The notes beneath the pieces are model-generated. The model saw only the letters and a list, made by a program, of their open reading frames with translations, was not told where the DNA came from and searched no databases. Shown here piece after piece: positions 8,049 to 17,110 of a stretch of DNA of 41,436 nucleotides. The DNA is from Companilactobacillus keshanensis (GTDB taxonomy: Bacteria > Bacillota > Bacilli > Lactobacillales > Lactobacillaceae). The DNA is taken from NCBI RefSeq assembly GCF_003946205.1, contig NZ_RHOS01000019.1, positions 1-41,436 of the forward strand, in the 5' to 3' direction. Numbering within the stretch: the first letter of the stretch is position 1; every line of letters starts with the position of its first letter. A program made the position numbers and the translations under genes.

Positions 8049-8158
8049 GCACTAAGAACAGCGTTTAAACTTCGAGCATAGCCCAGGTACCTAAATTATG
8101 CAGCCTTTGCATTCTTTAGGTGTCGTAGCTGAGTAGAAAAACTTGACGTTCTCAGTGC
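8049..8158 (-). ncRNA. Structured RNA candidate upstream of rarA (6S-like outline)
   Basis: The element is closed by an 11-bp helix, GCACTGAGAAC (8148-8158) with GTTCTTAGTGC (8049-8059). It encloses an asymmetric unpaired bubble, then CTCAG with CTGGG, ACCTAAA with TTTAGGT, and ATGC with GCAT around a 7-base loop. Read on the minus strand the two imperfect positions become G-U wobbles; on the plus strand they would be A-C mismatches, so the minus strand is favoured. A promoter candidate lies at 8184-8212. A long rod with a central bubble next to rarA recalls 6S RNA, whose B. subtilis gene also lies in the rarA (yrvN) neighbourhood, but at about 110-190 bases with no strong terminator the identity is unproven. 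It could also be a leader of the flippase gene. Confidence 0.45.
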
Positions 8159-8160
8159 GT

Positions 8161-8190
8161 TTGTACCCACCAAATTCTCCAATGTTATAC
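8161..8190 (+). promoter_or_regulatory. Candidate rarA promoter
   Basis: TTGTAC at 8161-8166 and TTATAC at 8185-8190 are separated by 18 bases, 35 bases upstream of the rarA start. Confidence 0.4.
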
Positions 8191-8212
8191 AATATAATTA
8201 ATAAATTACCAA
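8184..8212 (-). promoter_or_regulatory. Candidate promoter for the minus-strand structured RNA
   Basis: TTGGTA (8207-8212) and TATAAC (8184-8189) are separated by 17 bases on the minus strand and point toward the structured element at 8049-8158. It overlaps the rarA promoter region. Confidence 0.4.
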
Positions 8213-8225
8213 AAGGGAGAAAAAT

Positions 8226-9548
8226 ATGGAACAAGGATCACTTTTTTCAGCAAACAACACCGAAAACTCCCCACTAGCTAACAGGGTTCGTCCAGATAAC
8301 CTTGATGAATTCGTTGGACAAGATCATCTGATCGGCAAAGGAAAAATTCTACGCGAAATAATTGATGCTGATAAATTACCTTCGATCATTCTGTGGGGCC
8401 CACCTGGTGTTGGCAAAACAACGTTGGCCCATATCATTGCTGCAAAAACTGAGGCCAATTTTATCACCTTTAGTGCTGTAACCAGCGGTATTAAAGACAT
8501 TAAAAAGATAATGGAAGAAGCCGAATTAAATCGTGAGATCGGTCAGACGACGATTGTCTTTATAGATGAAATACATCGTTTTAATAAGGCACAGCAAGAT
8601 GCTTTTTTGCCTTTCGTAGAAAAAGGTAGCATTATTTTGATCGGAGCAACAACTGAGAACCCTTCGTTTGAAATTAATTCAGCATTACTATCACGCTGTA
8701 AAGTCTTTATTTTAAAGGAATTGACCACCGATGATTTGATTGATCTTTTAAATAATACTCTAAAGAATGAAGCGGCTTTTCCTAACTCTACTGTCAATAT
8801 CGACCCTGATTCCATTGAAACCATTGCTGAATTCTCTAATGGTGATGCTAGAGTTGCGCTAAATACTTTAGAAATGGCCGTTTTAAATGGCGATAAGAAT
8901 AAAAACGTTGTCACCATTAATCAAAAAACTCTCAGTCAGACAATTACAACCAAATCGCTACGGTATGACAAACACGGAGAGGAACACTACAATATTATTT
9001 CAGCTTTGCATAAATCTATGCGTAATAGTGACGTTGACGCGGCCATTTATTGGTTAAATAGAATGCTAGATGGCGGCGAAGATCCGATTTATATTGCTAG
9101 AAGATTGGTCAGATTTGCCAGCGAAGATATTGGATTAGCTGACACTCACGCTTTATCCTTAACAATTGATGTCTTTCAAGCCTGCCAATTCATTGGAATG
9201 CCCGAATGTGATGTTCACTTGACCGAAGCTGTTATATATTTATCCTTAGCTCCTAAATCGAATGCCGTCTATTTAGCTAAAACTAAGGCTCATAAGGATA
9301 TTAAAGAATATGGAAATTTAGCCGTTCCTTTACAAATACGCAATGCTCCTACTAAGTTGATGAAAGATGTTGGCTATGGTAAAAATTATCAATATGCCCA
9401 CGATGAAAAAGATAAATTAACTGACATGCAGACTGCTCCACCTGAAATTAAAGGTCACGAATATTACGTACCCACTGAGCAAGGTAAAGAAATCCGTTTT
9501 AAACAAAGACTGGCTTATATTAAGTCATGGCATGATCAACATAAATAA
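8226..9548 (+). CDS. rarA: Replication-associated recombination protein A (RarA/MgsA AAA+ ATPase)
   Basis: RarA is a cytosolic AAA+ ATPase related to clamp-loader subunits; it acts at stalled replication forks together with single-strand binding protein. The 440-residue protein shows LANRVRPDNLDEFVGQDHL near the N-terminus, Walker A GPPGVGKTT at 58-66, Walker B FIDEIHRFNKAQQD near 113-126, sensor 1 GATTENPSFEIN, and the arginine-finger region ALLSRCKVF. The C-terminal oligomerisation domain carries DGGEDPIYIARRLVRFASEDIGLAD and YLSLAPKSNAVY. The length is standard. The start ATG follows AAAGGGAG. It is transcribed alone, with a probable small RNA downstream and a structured element upstream. 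Confidence 0.96.
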   Translation: MEQGSLFSANNTENSPLANRVRPDNLDEFVGQDHLIGKGKILREIIDADKLPSIILWGPPGVGKTTLAHIIAAKTEANFITFSAVTSGIKDIKKIMEEAELNREIGQTTIVFIDEIHRFNKAQQDAFLPFVEKGSIILIGATTENPSFEINSALLSRCKVFILKELTTDDLIDLLNNTLKNEAAFPNSTVNIDPDSIETIAEFSNGDARVALNTLEMAVLNGDKNKNVVTINQKTLSQTITTKSLRYDKHGEEHYNIISALHKSMRNSDVDAAIYWLNRMLDGGEDPIYIARRLVRFASEDIGLADTHALSLTIDVFQACQFIGMPECDVHLTEAVIYLSLAPKSNAVYLAKTKAHKDIKEYGNLAVPLQIRNAPTKLMKDVGYGKNYQYAHDEKDKLTDMQTAPPEIKGHEYYVPTEQGKEIRFKQRLAYIKSWHDQHK

Positions 9549-9571
9549 CTCTATCTATTTGGTTAAATCAC

Positions 9572-9667
9572 TGTTACAATAGTCCTATACAGCTTTTATG
9601 GGTGACCTTCACAGTCACTTTGTATAGGGAGATAGACAGGTGTGGTCACTTGTCTATTTTTTTGTGC
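9572..9667 (+). ncRNA. Putative small RNA downstream of rarA
   Basis: An extended -10 (TGTTACAAT, 9572-9580) is followed by a compact structured segment of about 80 bases. A stem CCTATACA / TGTATAGG (9584-9591 with 9621-9628) encloses a hairpin GTGAC / GTCAC. A strong intrinsic terminator with an 11-bp stem, ATAGACAGGTG / CACTTGTCTAT, and a TTTTTTT tail ends it near 9663. GTGACC (9602-9607) could alternatively pair with GGTCAC (9644-9649), which would compete with both hairpins. No open reading frame is present, and no gene follows on this strand. It may be an independent sRNA or the processed 3' end of the rarA transcript; I do not recognise the family. Confidence 0.5.
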
Positions 9668-9696
9668 TTTTTTCATTAATTTTAATAGTAGTAACG

Positions 9697-9733
9697 AACC
9701 CCTTGTTGTGGAAACTCAACTAAGGGGTTTTAT
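9697..9733 (+). terminator. Second terminator downstream of rarA
   Basis: AACCCCTT / AAGGGGTT with an inner TTG/CAA pairing is followed by TTTTATT. It lies 30 bases after the sRNA terminator. Confidence 0.65.
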
Positions 9734-9754
9734 TAAATCAAAATATTTTAAATA

Positions 9755-9791
9755 ACAAAAAACGCCTGATCACATTTAAATGATCAGACGT
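9755..9791 (-). terminator. Terminator after leuS
   Basis: ACGTCTGATCA / TGATCAGGCGT is followed on the minus strand by TTTTTTGTTATTT. It lies 20 bases after the leuS stop. Confidence 0.85.
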
Positions 9792-9811
9792 AAAATTTTA
9801 TCCTAAGATTT

Positions 9812-12232
9812 TTATTTAACAACGATATTAACAATCTTGTTAGGGATAACAATAACTTTAACGATATTCTTACCCTCAACAAATTTCTGAATCTTCTCGT
9901 CAGTTTTAGCTAATTTCTCTACCTCAGATTTGTCCATATCAACTGGTAATTCGATTCTATCACGTAATTTACCATTAACTTGGATAATAACTTCAACAGT
10001 ATCAGAAACTAACTTGCTTTCATCAAATTTTGGCCATGAGGCGTATGATAATGACTCATTATGACCTAACTTGTTCCATAATTCTTCCATCATATGTGGA
10101 GCTATTGGAGCTAGTATTTTGATAAATCCTTCAGCATAAGCCTTTGGCATTGTATCAACTTTATGAGCTTCATTAACGAAAACCATCATTTGTGAGATAG
10201 CCGTATTAAAGCGTAATTGATCAAAATCTTCAGTTACTTTCTTAACTGTTTCATTATAAACTTTATCTAATTTACCGTCGTTCTTATCAGTTAAGAAGTC
10301 CTCTCTAACAGTGCTGTAATCATCATCATTAATGAACAATCTCCAAACACGATCCAAGAATTTGTGTGCTCCTGAAAGCCCATTCTCTGACCAAGGAATC
10401 GATGCGTCCAAAGGACCCATGAACATTTCATATACTCTTAAAGTATCAGCACCATATGACTCAACAACATCATCTGGGTTAACAACATTACCCTTTGATT
10501 TAGACATTTTTTCATGATTATCACCGAGGATCATACCTTGGTTAAATAACTTTTGGAAAGGTTCTTTAGTTGGAACAACACCCAAATCATATAATACCTT
10601 GTGCCAGAATCTTGCATATAGCAAGTGAAGAACGGCGTGCTCTGCACCACCGATATAAAGGTCAACTGGCAACCATTGTTTCAATAGATCGTAGTCGGCT
10701 AATTTTTCATCATTGTGTGGATCAATATACCTCAAGTAGTACCATGAACTGCCGGCCCACTGTGGCATTGTGTTAGTTTCACGACGACCTTTACGGCCAT
10801 TCTTATCAACAACATTTACCCAGTCAGTCAAGTTAGCAAGTGGTGATTCACCGGTACCTGAAGGCTTAATATCAGCTTCAGCAGGTAATTTTAATGGTAA
10901 TTCGTCTTCTGGAACTAGAGTTGTTTCTCCATCTTCCCAGTGAATGACAGGAATTGGTTCACCCCAGTATCTTTGACGTGAGAATAACCAGTCACGAAGC
11001 TTGTAATTAACAAATTTCTTACCATAACCTTTATCCTCAAGAAATTCGATCATCTTGTCGATAGCCTCTTTTTGATGAAGTCCATCTAAGAAATCAGAAT
11101 TAATATGAGCACCGTCACCACCAAAGGCTTCTTTAGAAATATCCCCGCCTTCAACAACTGGCTTGATCGGTAAATTAAATTTATTAGCAAAAGCATAATC
11201 ACGTTCATCATGAGCAGGAACGGCCATAACAGCACCGGTTCCATATGTTGCTAATACATAATCAGAAATCCAAATTTGGACCTTTTCGCCATTTACAGGA
11301 TTAATTGCATAGGCACCTGTGAAGGTACCTGTCTTATCATGATTCAAATCAGTTCTATCAAGATCTGATTTTCTGGATGCTTCCTCTTTATATGCTTCAA
11401 CAGCGTCACGTTGTTCATCAGTTGTAATAACGTCAACTAAATCATTTTCAGGTGCTAAAACAACATATGAAACACCAAATACAGTATCAGCACGTGTTGT
11501 AAAGACAGTAATCTTTTTATCATCATATCCATCGATTGGAAAATCGATATGAGCACCGATCGAACGACCGATCCAATTACGCTGCATTTCTTTGATACTT
11601 TCTGGCCAGTCTATCAAATCGAGGTCATCAAGCAATCTATCAGCATAAGCAGTGATCTTTAGCATCCATTGACGCATTGGCTTTCTAACAACTGGAAAAC
11701 CACCACGTTCAGTCTTGCCATCAATAACTTCCTCATTTGCAACAACTGTTCCTAGATCAGGACTCCAGTTGACTGGAACCTCAGCTTCATATGCTAGACC
11801 CTTTTTGTACATTTGTTCAAAGATCCATTGTGTCCACTTGTAATACTTAGGATCTGTTGTCTGAACCTCACGGTCCCAATCATATGAAAAACCAAGTGAA
11901 TTGATCTGTCGTTTAAAGTTGTTGATATTTTTTTCAGTGAAGTCTGCTGGATTATGACCAGTATCCATCGCATATTGTTCTGCTGGTAATCCAAAAGCAT
12001 CAAAGCCCATTGGATGCAAAACATTGTATCCTTGAGCACGTTTCATACGAGCTAAAATATCTGTAGCCGTATAACCTTCAGGATGTCCAACGTGTAGACC
12101 TTGTCCTGATGGGTATGGAAACATATCTAGTGCATAAAAATTATCCTTGTTTTTGTCATTAGTAGTTTTAAAGGTTTGGTTCTCTTTCCAATACTTTTGC
12201 CATTTTTTTTCAACAGCGTTGTGATTATACAT
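9812..12232 (-). CDS. leuS: Leucyl-tRNA synthetase
   Basis: This class Ia aminoacyl-tRNA synthetase charges tRNA-Leu with leucine in the cytosol. The 806-residue length is standard for the bacterial LeuRS type. The HIGH motif is HVGH at 47-50, followed by [21 protein letters not shown]. The CP1 editing domain is present with [14 protein letters not shown]. The KMSKS loop is seen as [13 protein letters not shown] near residues 572-584, and [17 protein letters not shown] is the LeuRS-specific region. The anticodon-binding domain ends with the [14 protein letters not shown] tail. The start ATG follows TTGGAGG. Expression is controlled by a leucine-type T-box between the promoter and the gene. 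Confidence 0.98.
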   Translation of the reverse strand: MYNHNAVEKKWQKYWKENQTFKTTNDKNKDNFYALDMFPYPSGQGLHVGHPEGYTATDILARMKRAQGYNVLHPMGFDAFGLPAEQYAMDTGHNPADFTEKNINNFKRQINSLGFSYDWDREVQTTDPKYYKWTQWIFEQMYKKGLAYEAEVPVNWSPDLGTVVANEEVIDGKTERGGFPVVRKPMRQWMLKITAYADRLLDDLDLIDWPESIKEMQRNWIGRSIGAHIDFPIDGYDDKKITVFTTRADTVFGVSYVVLAPENDLVDVITTDEQRDAVEAYKEEASRKSDLDRTDLNHDKTGTFTGAYAINPVNGEKVQIWISDYVLATYGTGAVMAVPAHDERDYAFANKFNLPIKPVVEGGDISKEAFGGDGAHINSDFLDGLHQKEAIDKMIEFLEDKGYGKKFVNYKLRDWLFSRQRYWGEPIPVIHWEDGETTLVPEDELPLKLPAEADIKPSGTGESPLANLTDWVNVVDKNGRKGRRETNTMPQWAGSSWYYLRYIDPHNDEKLADYDLLKQWLPVDLYIGGAEHAVLHLLYARFWHKVLYDLGVVPTKEPFQKLFNQGMILGDNHEKMSKSKGNVVNPDDVVESYGADTLRVYEMFMGPLDASIPWSENGLSGAHKFLDRVWRLFINDDDYSTVREDFLTDKNDGKLDKVYNETVKKVTEDFDQLRFNTAISQMMVFVNEAHKVDTMPKAYAEGFIKILAPIAPHMMEELWNKLGHNESLSYASWPKFDESKLVSDTVEVIIQVNGKLRDRIELPVDMDKSEVEKLAKTDEKIQKFVEGKNIVKVIVIPNKIVNIVVK

Positions 12233-12261
12233 ATAATTCCTCCAATATTTATGAGTGCAAT

Positions 12262-12478
12262 AAAAAAGTCCTATGATTATAAAATCATAGGACGAATTAT
12301 CGCGTTACCACCTAAGTTCCGCCAATTGGCGACTCTCGATATCTTTAACGCAGAATGTACGTGATCACTTACTATTAGTTCAGTAATCAAACTTAAGTGG
12401 ATGAGTTCGGTTTAACAAGTTACACGTTCACATTAACCACGTGCTTTCTGAAATTCTTCTTAAACTTACTACTTCCGT
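12262..12478 (-). promoter_or_regulatory. T-box leader (leucine) with terminator/antiterminator
   Basis: The minus-strand leader contains the T-box core AGGTGGTAACGCG (12301-12313 region), whose UGGU would pair with the ACCA end of uncharged tRNA-Leu. It is followed by a strong terminator, GTCCTATGATT / AATCATAGGAC plus TTTTTT (12262-12293). A long Stem I lies upstream; its base is AGTAGTAAGTTTAAG pairing with CTTAAGTTTGATTACT. The likely specifier is CTC (12403-12405) in the context GAACTC, a leucine codon read by the GAG anticodon. Uncharged tRNA-Leu should stabilise the antiterminator and allow leuS transcription. Confidence 0.92.
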
Positions 12479-12484
12479 TTGTTG

Positions 12485-12513
12485 TATTATACTATACCAT
12501 TAATTTCTGTCCG
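12485..12513 (-). promoter_or_regulatory. Promoter of the leuS T-box leader
   Basis: TATAAT at 12485-12490 has a weak -35 (TCGGAC, 12508-12513) at a 17-base spacing. It overlaps the last codons of the glucosaminidase gene. Confidence 0.55.
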
Positions 12514-13709
12514 ACAACTAATAAATCTGAATTTAAATTATTATCTTGTCTGACTTTATCAACAGTTGTACCAGCTTGACTGGCGATAGAATCAATTGTG
12601 TCACCGGATTGAACTGTTACTGAACTAGATTGATCCGATGATGAACTTGCTGAATTGTCAGATATTGTATTATCAACACTGATACTCTTAGTATGTTTCT
12701 TAACACCATTAGTTTCATCTTTTACAATGATTGGAGCCTGATTAGCACCATAAGCATCTTTAGTTGTGTCATCCAAAGTATTTGTCACATTGATCGCATC
12801 AGTTGTATCTTGTGGTTGAGCCTGACTTGTAACATTTAAAGTTTTACCTGGATAAACGTAACTATCAGAATTAATATTATTCAAAGTCTTTAATGAATTA
12901 ACATCCATATTGAATTTAGTAGCAACTGATTGTAAAGTGTCTCCTTGAGCAACCACATATGATTGATCTTGAACGGAATCATCAGCTTGATCAAATTGTG
13001 TTAAGTTATATTTTTCAATAACACTGTTTAATTTGTCAGCATAACTTGTATCAGTAGCGTAAAGACCGGTTAAATATGATGTAGCATCTTTATATGATGA
13101 AGTATTACTCTTCCATGCTCCAGAATAAATCTGAGGATCACCGGAAACTCCACCTCTGATCAAGTAAACATAATCTTCAAGTGACTCTTTATATGAAGGA
13201 TATTTTTTAAAATCGGAACTGATAGAATAAAGACTACCTGTTCCATCATCTTCTTGTGTACCCATATTAACTGAGTCACCTTTATATGATCCCTTAATAC
13301 CAAACAGATTGTAATTTGGAGCACTAGCTAACCCACTAGTTCCCCAACCACTTTCTACCATGGCCTGAGCAATCATAACTGAAGCGTAAATATCATTATT
13401 TTGGGCTAATTTACGAGCTGAATTACCAATGTAATCGATAAACTCTTGATCACCAACTCCACGAGGGGTGATGATTGGACTTGAATCAGTTGATGCCTGA
13501 GTATCATCAGTCGAATCATTATTACTATAACTATCGGCATGAACAATTGGTAAGGTAGCATTGCTGACTTCAGCAACTGTTCCACCAACAAATAGACCGG
13601 CACCTAAAACGGTCATCTTCTTTTTCAAGTTTGTTCTTTTAGCTTTTTTATTATTTAATTTAGTCAATCGGCTCTCTTCGGCCATACGTTGACGACGTGT
13701 AATTGTCAT
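12492..13709 (-). CDS. Secreted glucosaminidase (GH73) with two LysM domains
   Basis: This 405-residue wall hydrolase cuts glycan strands, probably as an N-acetylglucosaminidase active at septation or wall turnover. A charged N-terminus precedes a long signal segment, MTVLGAGLFVGGTV...VHA, ending near residue 58. The GH73 domain covers about 85-245, with IAQAMVESGWG giving catalytic Glu119, and NLFGIKGSYKG. Two LysM modules follow: SYVVAQGDTLQSVATKFN (about 250-292) and SVTVQSGDTIDSIASQAG at the C-terminus, joined by a Ser/Thr/Asp-rich linker. The ATG at 13707-13709 follows GGGGGT; an upstream ATG lacks a good site, and MAEESRL eight codons in is an alternative. No terminator is seen before the leuS promoter that overlaps its 3' end. 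Confidence 0.92.
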   Translation of the reverse strand: MTITRRQRMAEESRLTKLNNKKAKRTNLKKKMTVLGAGLFVGGTVAEVSNATLPIVHADSYSNNDSTDDTQASTDSSPIITPRGVGDQEFIDYIGNSARKLAQNNDIYASVMIAQAMVESGWGTSGLASAPNYNLFGIKGSYKGDSVNMGTQEDDGTGSLYSISSDFKKYPSYKESLEDYVYLIRGGVSGDPQIYSGAWKSNTSSYKDATSYLTGLYATDTSYADKLNSVIEKYNLTQFDQADDSVQDQSYVVAQGDTLQSVATKFNMDVNSLKTLNNINSDSYVYPGKTLNVTSQAQPQDTTDAINVTNTLDDTTKDAYGANQAPIIVKDETNGVKKHTKSISVDNTISDNSASSSSDQSSSVTVQSGDTIDSIASQAGTTVDKVRQDNNLNSDLLVVGQKLMV

Positions 13710-13769
13710 AATAATCTGTACCCCCGTATATCGAACTGCAAAATAAATAGATACCAAAGGACCCTATCA

Positions 13770-14429
13770 ATGAAAACTTCCCAAAAAGTAACTTTTAACG
13801 TTTTACTACTACTTGTATTCATATTTTGGACTATCAATGTGATACTCCAAACATCCCCTATCAAACTGTTTGATAGTACTATGATTTCAGAAATCTATCA
13901 TCATTCAGCTTGGTCCCTGAAATTCTTTAGGGGGATAACCTTCCTCGGCAATACTGACCAAACAATCGCAATTGTAATCATTTTTACTATTATCTTACTT
14001 TGGAAGCGTTATTATTACGCAGCAATCTTTTTGATCATTAATAAAATACTCGTAACATCCACTAACACTATTATAAAGCATTTAGTTGAACGTGAAAGAC
14101 CCATCCACCATCACTTTGTTTACGCTGGAGGATTTAGCTATCCCAGTGGACATTCAGCTAGCGCATTCGCATTGTATATAACGCTCTTCATTATAGCATG
14201 GTTTGTTTTTAAAAATCTAAAATTAAGAGTACTAATTGGAATAAGTTGTCTTACTATGACTCTATTAATTGGATATAGCAGAATTTTTTTAGGTGTGCAT
14301 TATCCGAGTGATATTATTGGCGGTTATTTACTAGCTGCCACTATCTTAACGTTTACTACACTATTCTTATTCTCCCAAAATCTGCTTGTTTTTAAGTTCA
14401 AACATATTAATGAGCAATGCGATAAGTAG
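13770..14429 (+). CDS. PAP2-family membrane phosphatase
   Basis: This 219-residue membrane protein of the phosphatidic-acid phosphatase 2 superfamily probably dephosphorylates a lipid such as undecaprenyl pyrophosphate or phosphatidate at the outer membrane face. All three catalytic motifs are present: K103-x6-RP in KHLVERERP, PSGH at 125-128, and SR-x5-H in SRIFLGVH (His177). Five to six membrane segments are likely. The ATG at 13770 follows AAAGGACC. It runs divergently from the glucosaminidase gene. Its last 63 bases overlap the 3' end of the convergent drug exporter gene. BcrC-like and PgpB-like roles cannot be separated by sequence alone. Confidence 0.9.
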   Translation: MKTSQKVTFNVLLLLVFIFWTINVILQTSPIKLFDSTMISEIYHHSAWSLKFFRGITFLGNTDQTIAIVIIFTIILLWKRYYYAAIFLIINKILVTSTNTIIKHLVERERPIHHHFVYAGGFSYPSGHSASAFALYITLFIIAWFVFKNLKLRVLIGISCLTMTLLIGYSRIFLGVHYPSDIIGGYLLAATILTFTTLFLFSQNLLVFKFKHINEQCDK

Positions 14430-15836
14430 TAAAACGATTGAAGCAATATAAATATTGTGTAGTCCTGAGAACAAGATCTGTCTCATCTTGGGTAATAATT
14501 CAACCGGTAATTGACTGGCGGTTTGTGGATCAATTAATTGATTCATCATGTCGACGGTTATTTTTTTATTCTCAGCTGCACCTTTGGCCAAAGCCGTGTT
14601 CAAAACAACCCCACAAATGGAAACCATCATTGATTGTCCAATAGTTCTAAGTAACGTATTAAAACTAGTTGCTACTCCAACATTTTCAGGTGGTACAACC
14701 GTCTGTGCGGTAACGGTTGTAGTTGTGATAGTAAGTCCAAATCCTAAACCTGCTACCGCCGCTAAAGCACAAAAGTAAGCAAATGGTGAAGTTACAGTAG
14801 CCATTATCAATGCACCACCCGCTATTAATAGGAAGAATAAACTAATGTAAATGATCCGATTAGGCGCCATCTTCCTGATTAAATGACCAGCCCAGAATGA
14901 TCCAAATATCCAAATAATTGAACTTGGGGTAACGGCAAATCCTCCCATTGATGGACTCAAACCTAATATTCCCTGCATCCAAGTTGGAATATAAGCTTCA
15001 AACCCAATCAAGAATCCACTAACTAAAAGTGCAATAACATTTTGAATGACAAAAGTTTTATTAGCAAATAAATGTAACGGTAAAATCGGATCGGCAACAC
15101 GCTTTTCGACCACGATAAATAAAATTACGGCAATAATTGAAATTGCGGTCAAACCTAATGGAATAAAGGCCGAACCAGTTCCAATATTTTGCAAAGCTAG
15201 CATTAATGGCAACAAAACCGCCACTAATAATACTGTTCCTGTATAATCGATCTTAATTTTGTCATGTTCCTTTTTCTCTTCTTTAAAGAACAACCAGATC
15301 AAGGTAATTGTGATCAATCCAACTGGCAAGTTAATCAAAAAGACCCAGTGCCAACTCAATTTTTCAACAATGAATCCACCCAGTAAAGGTGCAATAACGG
15401 CGGCTATTCCCCAAGATGAACCGTTCAATCCCAAAACTCGTGCTCTTTTTTCTAATGGATAAATATCAGCAATGATCGTAAAGGTCAAGGGCTGAATAGC
15501 ACCTGAACCAATACCCTGTACAGCACGCGCTAGGATCAAAGTCAGCATCGAATTAGACATACTGCAAAGTGTTGATCCGATAACAAATATAATAAGTCCT
15601 AAAATAAAAATAGGCTTTCGTCCAACGATATCTGACAATTTCCCATAAATAGGAGTTGCCACAGCTGTCATCAGTAAATAAATCGAGAAAACCCAATTCA
15701 TCAGACTAACTCCGTGCAAACTCCCAATAATTGTCGGCATGGCTGTAGATACGATTGTTCCCTCGATTGCCGTCATAAATGTTGCTATAAAGACGGCAAT
15801 AGTAACTACTAAAACATGCGATTGTTTCTTTTCCAT
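14367..15836 (-). CDS. DHA2-family multidrug MFS transporter (14 TM, EmrB/QacA-like)
   Basis: This 489-residue drug/proton antiporter of the cytoplasmic membrane has about 14 hydrophobic segments. Motifs of the DHA2 branch are visible: ATFMTAIEGTIVSTAMPTI in TM1 (membrane-embedded acidic residue), GKLSDIVGRKP (motif A), RAVQGIGSGAIQPL, and GSSWGIAAVIAPLLGGFI (motif C). Substrate range is unknown. The start ATG follows TTTGGAGG. That site lies directly next to the U-tract of the metK terminator, and no separate promoter is obvious, so expression may depend on readthrough from metK. The 3' end overlaps the PAP2 gene on the other strand. Confidence 0.92.
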   Translation of the reverse strand: MEKKQSHVLVVTIAVFIATFMTAIEGTIVSTAMPTIIGSLHGVSLMNWVFSIYLLMTAVATPIYGKLSDIVGRKPIFILGLIIFVIGSTLCSMSNSMLTLILARAVQGIGSGAIQPLTFTIIADIYPLEKRARVLGLNGSSWGIAAVIAPLLGGFIVEKLSWHWVFLINLPVGLITITLIWLFFKEEKKEHDKIKIDYTGTVLLVAVLLPLMLALQNIGTGSAFIPLGLTAISIIAVILFIVVEKRVADPILPLHLFANKTFVIQNVIALLVSGFLIGFEAYIPTWMQGILGLSPSMGGFAVTPSSIIWIFGSFWAGHLIRKMAPNRIIYISLFFLLIAGGALIMATVTSPFAYFCALAAVAGLGFGLTITTTTVTAQTVVPPENVGVATSFNTLLRTIGQSMMVSICGVVLNTALAKGAAENKKITVDMMNQLIDPQTASQLPVELLPKMRQILFSGLHNIYIASIVLLLIALLINMFELKNKQILGE

Positions 15837-15847
15837 TAATTTCCTCC

Positions 15848-15895
15848 AAAAAAAAAGAGGATTCTTTAAAGAGAATATCTTTAAAGAACGCCTCT
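15848..15895 (-). terminator. Terminator between metK and the MFS exporter
   Basis: GAGG-TTCTTTAAAG / CTTTAAAGAA-CCTC is followed by nine U residues on the minus strand. The U-tract runs into the ribosome binding site of the exporter gene. Confidence 0.85.
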
Positions 15896-15906
15896 GTAAT
15901 CACTGA

Positions 15907-17103
15907 CTAATCCTTTAAGGAACTCTTGATGTCATCGACTTTATCAAGTTTTTCCCATGGAAGGTCAATATCTGTACGTCCGAAGTGACCATATGCGGCC
16001 GTCTTCTTATAAATTGGTCTTTGTAGATCAAGCATCTCAATAATGCCTAATGGTCTTAGATCAAAGTTCTTATTGATACATGCAACAATCTGTTCTTCAG
16101 AATAATCACTTGTTCCAAAAGTATCAACGTGAATTGAAACTGGTCTAGCAACACCAATAGCGTAAGCAATTTGAATCTCACATTTATCAGCGATACCAGC
16201 AGCAACTAAGTTTTTAGCAATGTATCTTGCCGCATAACTTGCTGAACGGTCAACCTTAGTGGCATCTTTACCTGAAAAGGCACCACCACCGTGACGAGCA
16301 AAGCCACCGTATGTGTCAACGATAACTTTTCTACCAGTTAAACCAGAATCTCCTTCTGGTCCACCAATAACAAAACGTCCCGTTGGATTGATCAAAAATT
16401 TAGTCTTATCATCGATCAAACTCTTTGGTACAACTTCATCGATAACGTACTTTTTGATGTCCTTTTGAACTTGTTCAAGAGTTGCCTCTTCTTTGTGTTG
16501 AGTACTCAAAACAATTGTATCAACACGAACCGGTTTGTCATTTTCATCGTATTCGATCGTTACTTGTGACTTAGCGTCAGGCATCAAGTAATCGATAGTA
16601 TTGTTCTTTCTAACTTCAGCTGTTTTACGCATTAACTTGTGTGCTAAAGAAATGGGTAATGGCATATATTCTTTAGTTTCATTTGTAGCAAAACCGAATA
16701 CAAAACCTTGATCTCCGGCACCAATTTGATCCAATGGATCATAATCTGTATCATTTCCACGCTTTTCAAGCGCATCATCAACACCTTGGGCGATATCAGG
16801 AGATTGCTCATCTAAAGCAACAAGGACGGCACAACTATTACCGTCAAAGCCTGGATTAGTCCCGTCGTAACCAATTTCTTTGATTGTATTACGAACGACG
16901 CTTTGAATATCAACATAAGCACTAGTTGATATTTCACCAACAACCAATACTAAACCAGTAGTAACAGTTGTTTCGCAGGCTACACGAGCGTTTTTATCCT
17001 TTTCTAGGATAGCATCTAGAATTGAATCACTGATTTGATCAGCAACTTTATCAGGATGTCCTTCTGAAACTGATTCAGAAGTAAATAAGTAATTCTTTGA
17101 CAT
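15907..17103 (-). CDS. metK: S-adenosylmethionine synthetase
   Basis: MetK makes S-adenosylmethionine from methionine and ATP in the cytosol and supplies methyl groups and radical-SAM enzymes such as NrdG. The 398-residue protein shows [18 protein letters not shown] near 13-30, [15 protein letters not shown] at about 117-131 (adenosine/metal site), and the P-loop-like [12 protein letters not shown] plus [16 protein letters not shown] (triphosphate site). The length is normal. The start ATG is preceded by AGGTGG inside a SAM-III (SMK box) riboswitch, so translation should fall when SAM is plentiful. The gene ends at a strong terminator. Confidence 0.97.
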   Translation of the reverse strand: MSKNYLFTSESVSEGHPDKVADQISDSILDAILEKDKNARVACETTVTTGLVLVVGEISTSAYVDIQSVVRNTIKEIGYDGTNPGFDGNSCAVLVALDEQSPDIAQGVDDALEKRGNDTDYDPLDQIGAGDQGFVFGFATNETKEYMPLPISLAHKLMRKTAEVRKNNTIDYLMPDAKSQVTIEYDENDKPVRVDTIVLSTQHKEEATLEQVQKDIKKYVIDEVVPKSLIDDKTKFLINPTGRFVIGGPEGDSGLTGRKVIVDTYGGFARHGGGAFSGKDATKVDRSASYAARYIAKNLVAAGIADKCEIQIAYAIGVARPVSIHVDTFGTSDYSEEQIVACINKNFDLRPLGIIEMLDLQRPIYKKTAAYGHFGRTDIDLPWEKLDKVDDIKSSLKD

Positions 17104-17110
17104 ATTTTTT

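Noticed and set aside
8049-8158. Ordinary terminator between flippase and rarA
   Set aside because: The genes diverge here, so no terminator is needed, and neither strand shows a U-tract after the closing helix.
8543-8917. A 124-codon open frame antisense to rarA
   Set aside because: rarA is a canonical gene here with all motifs. The antisense frame has no ribosome site and no recognisable domain.
12262-12293. Terminator of the glucosaminidase gene
   Set aside because: It lies inside the T-box leader directly downstream of the AGGTGGTAACGCG element and is the regulated leuS terminator.
14438-15462. Several plus-strand open frames inside the drug exporter
   Set aside because: They are shadows of a hydrophobic 14-helix gene read on the other strand; none has a ribosome site or domain.
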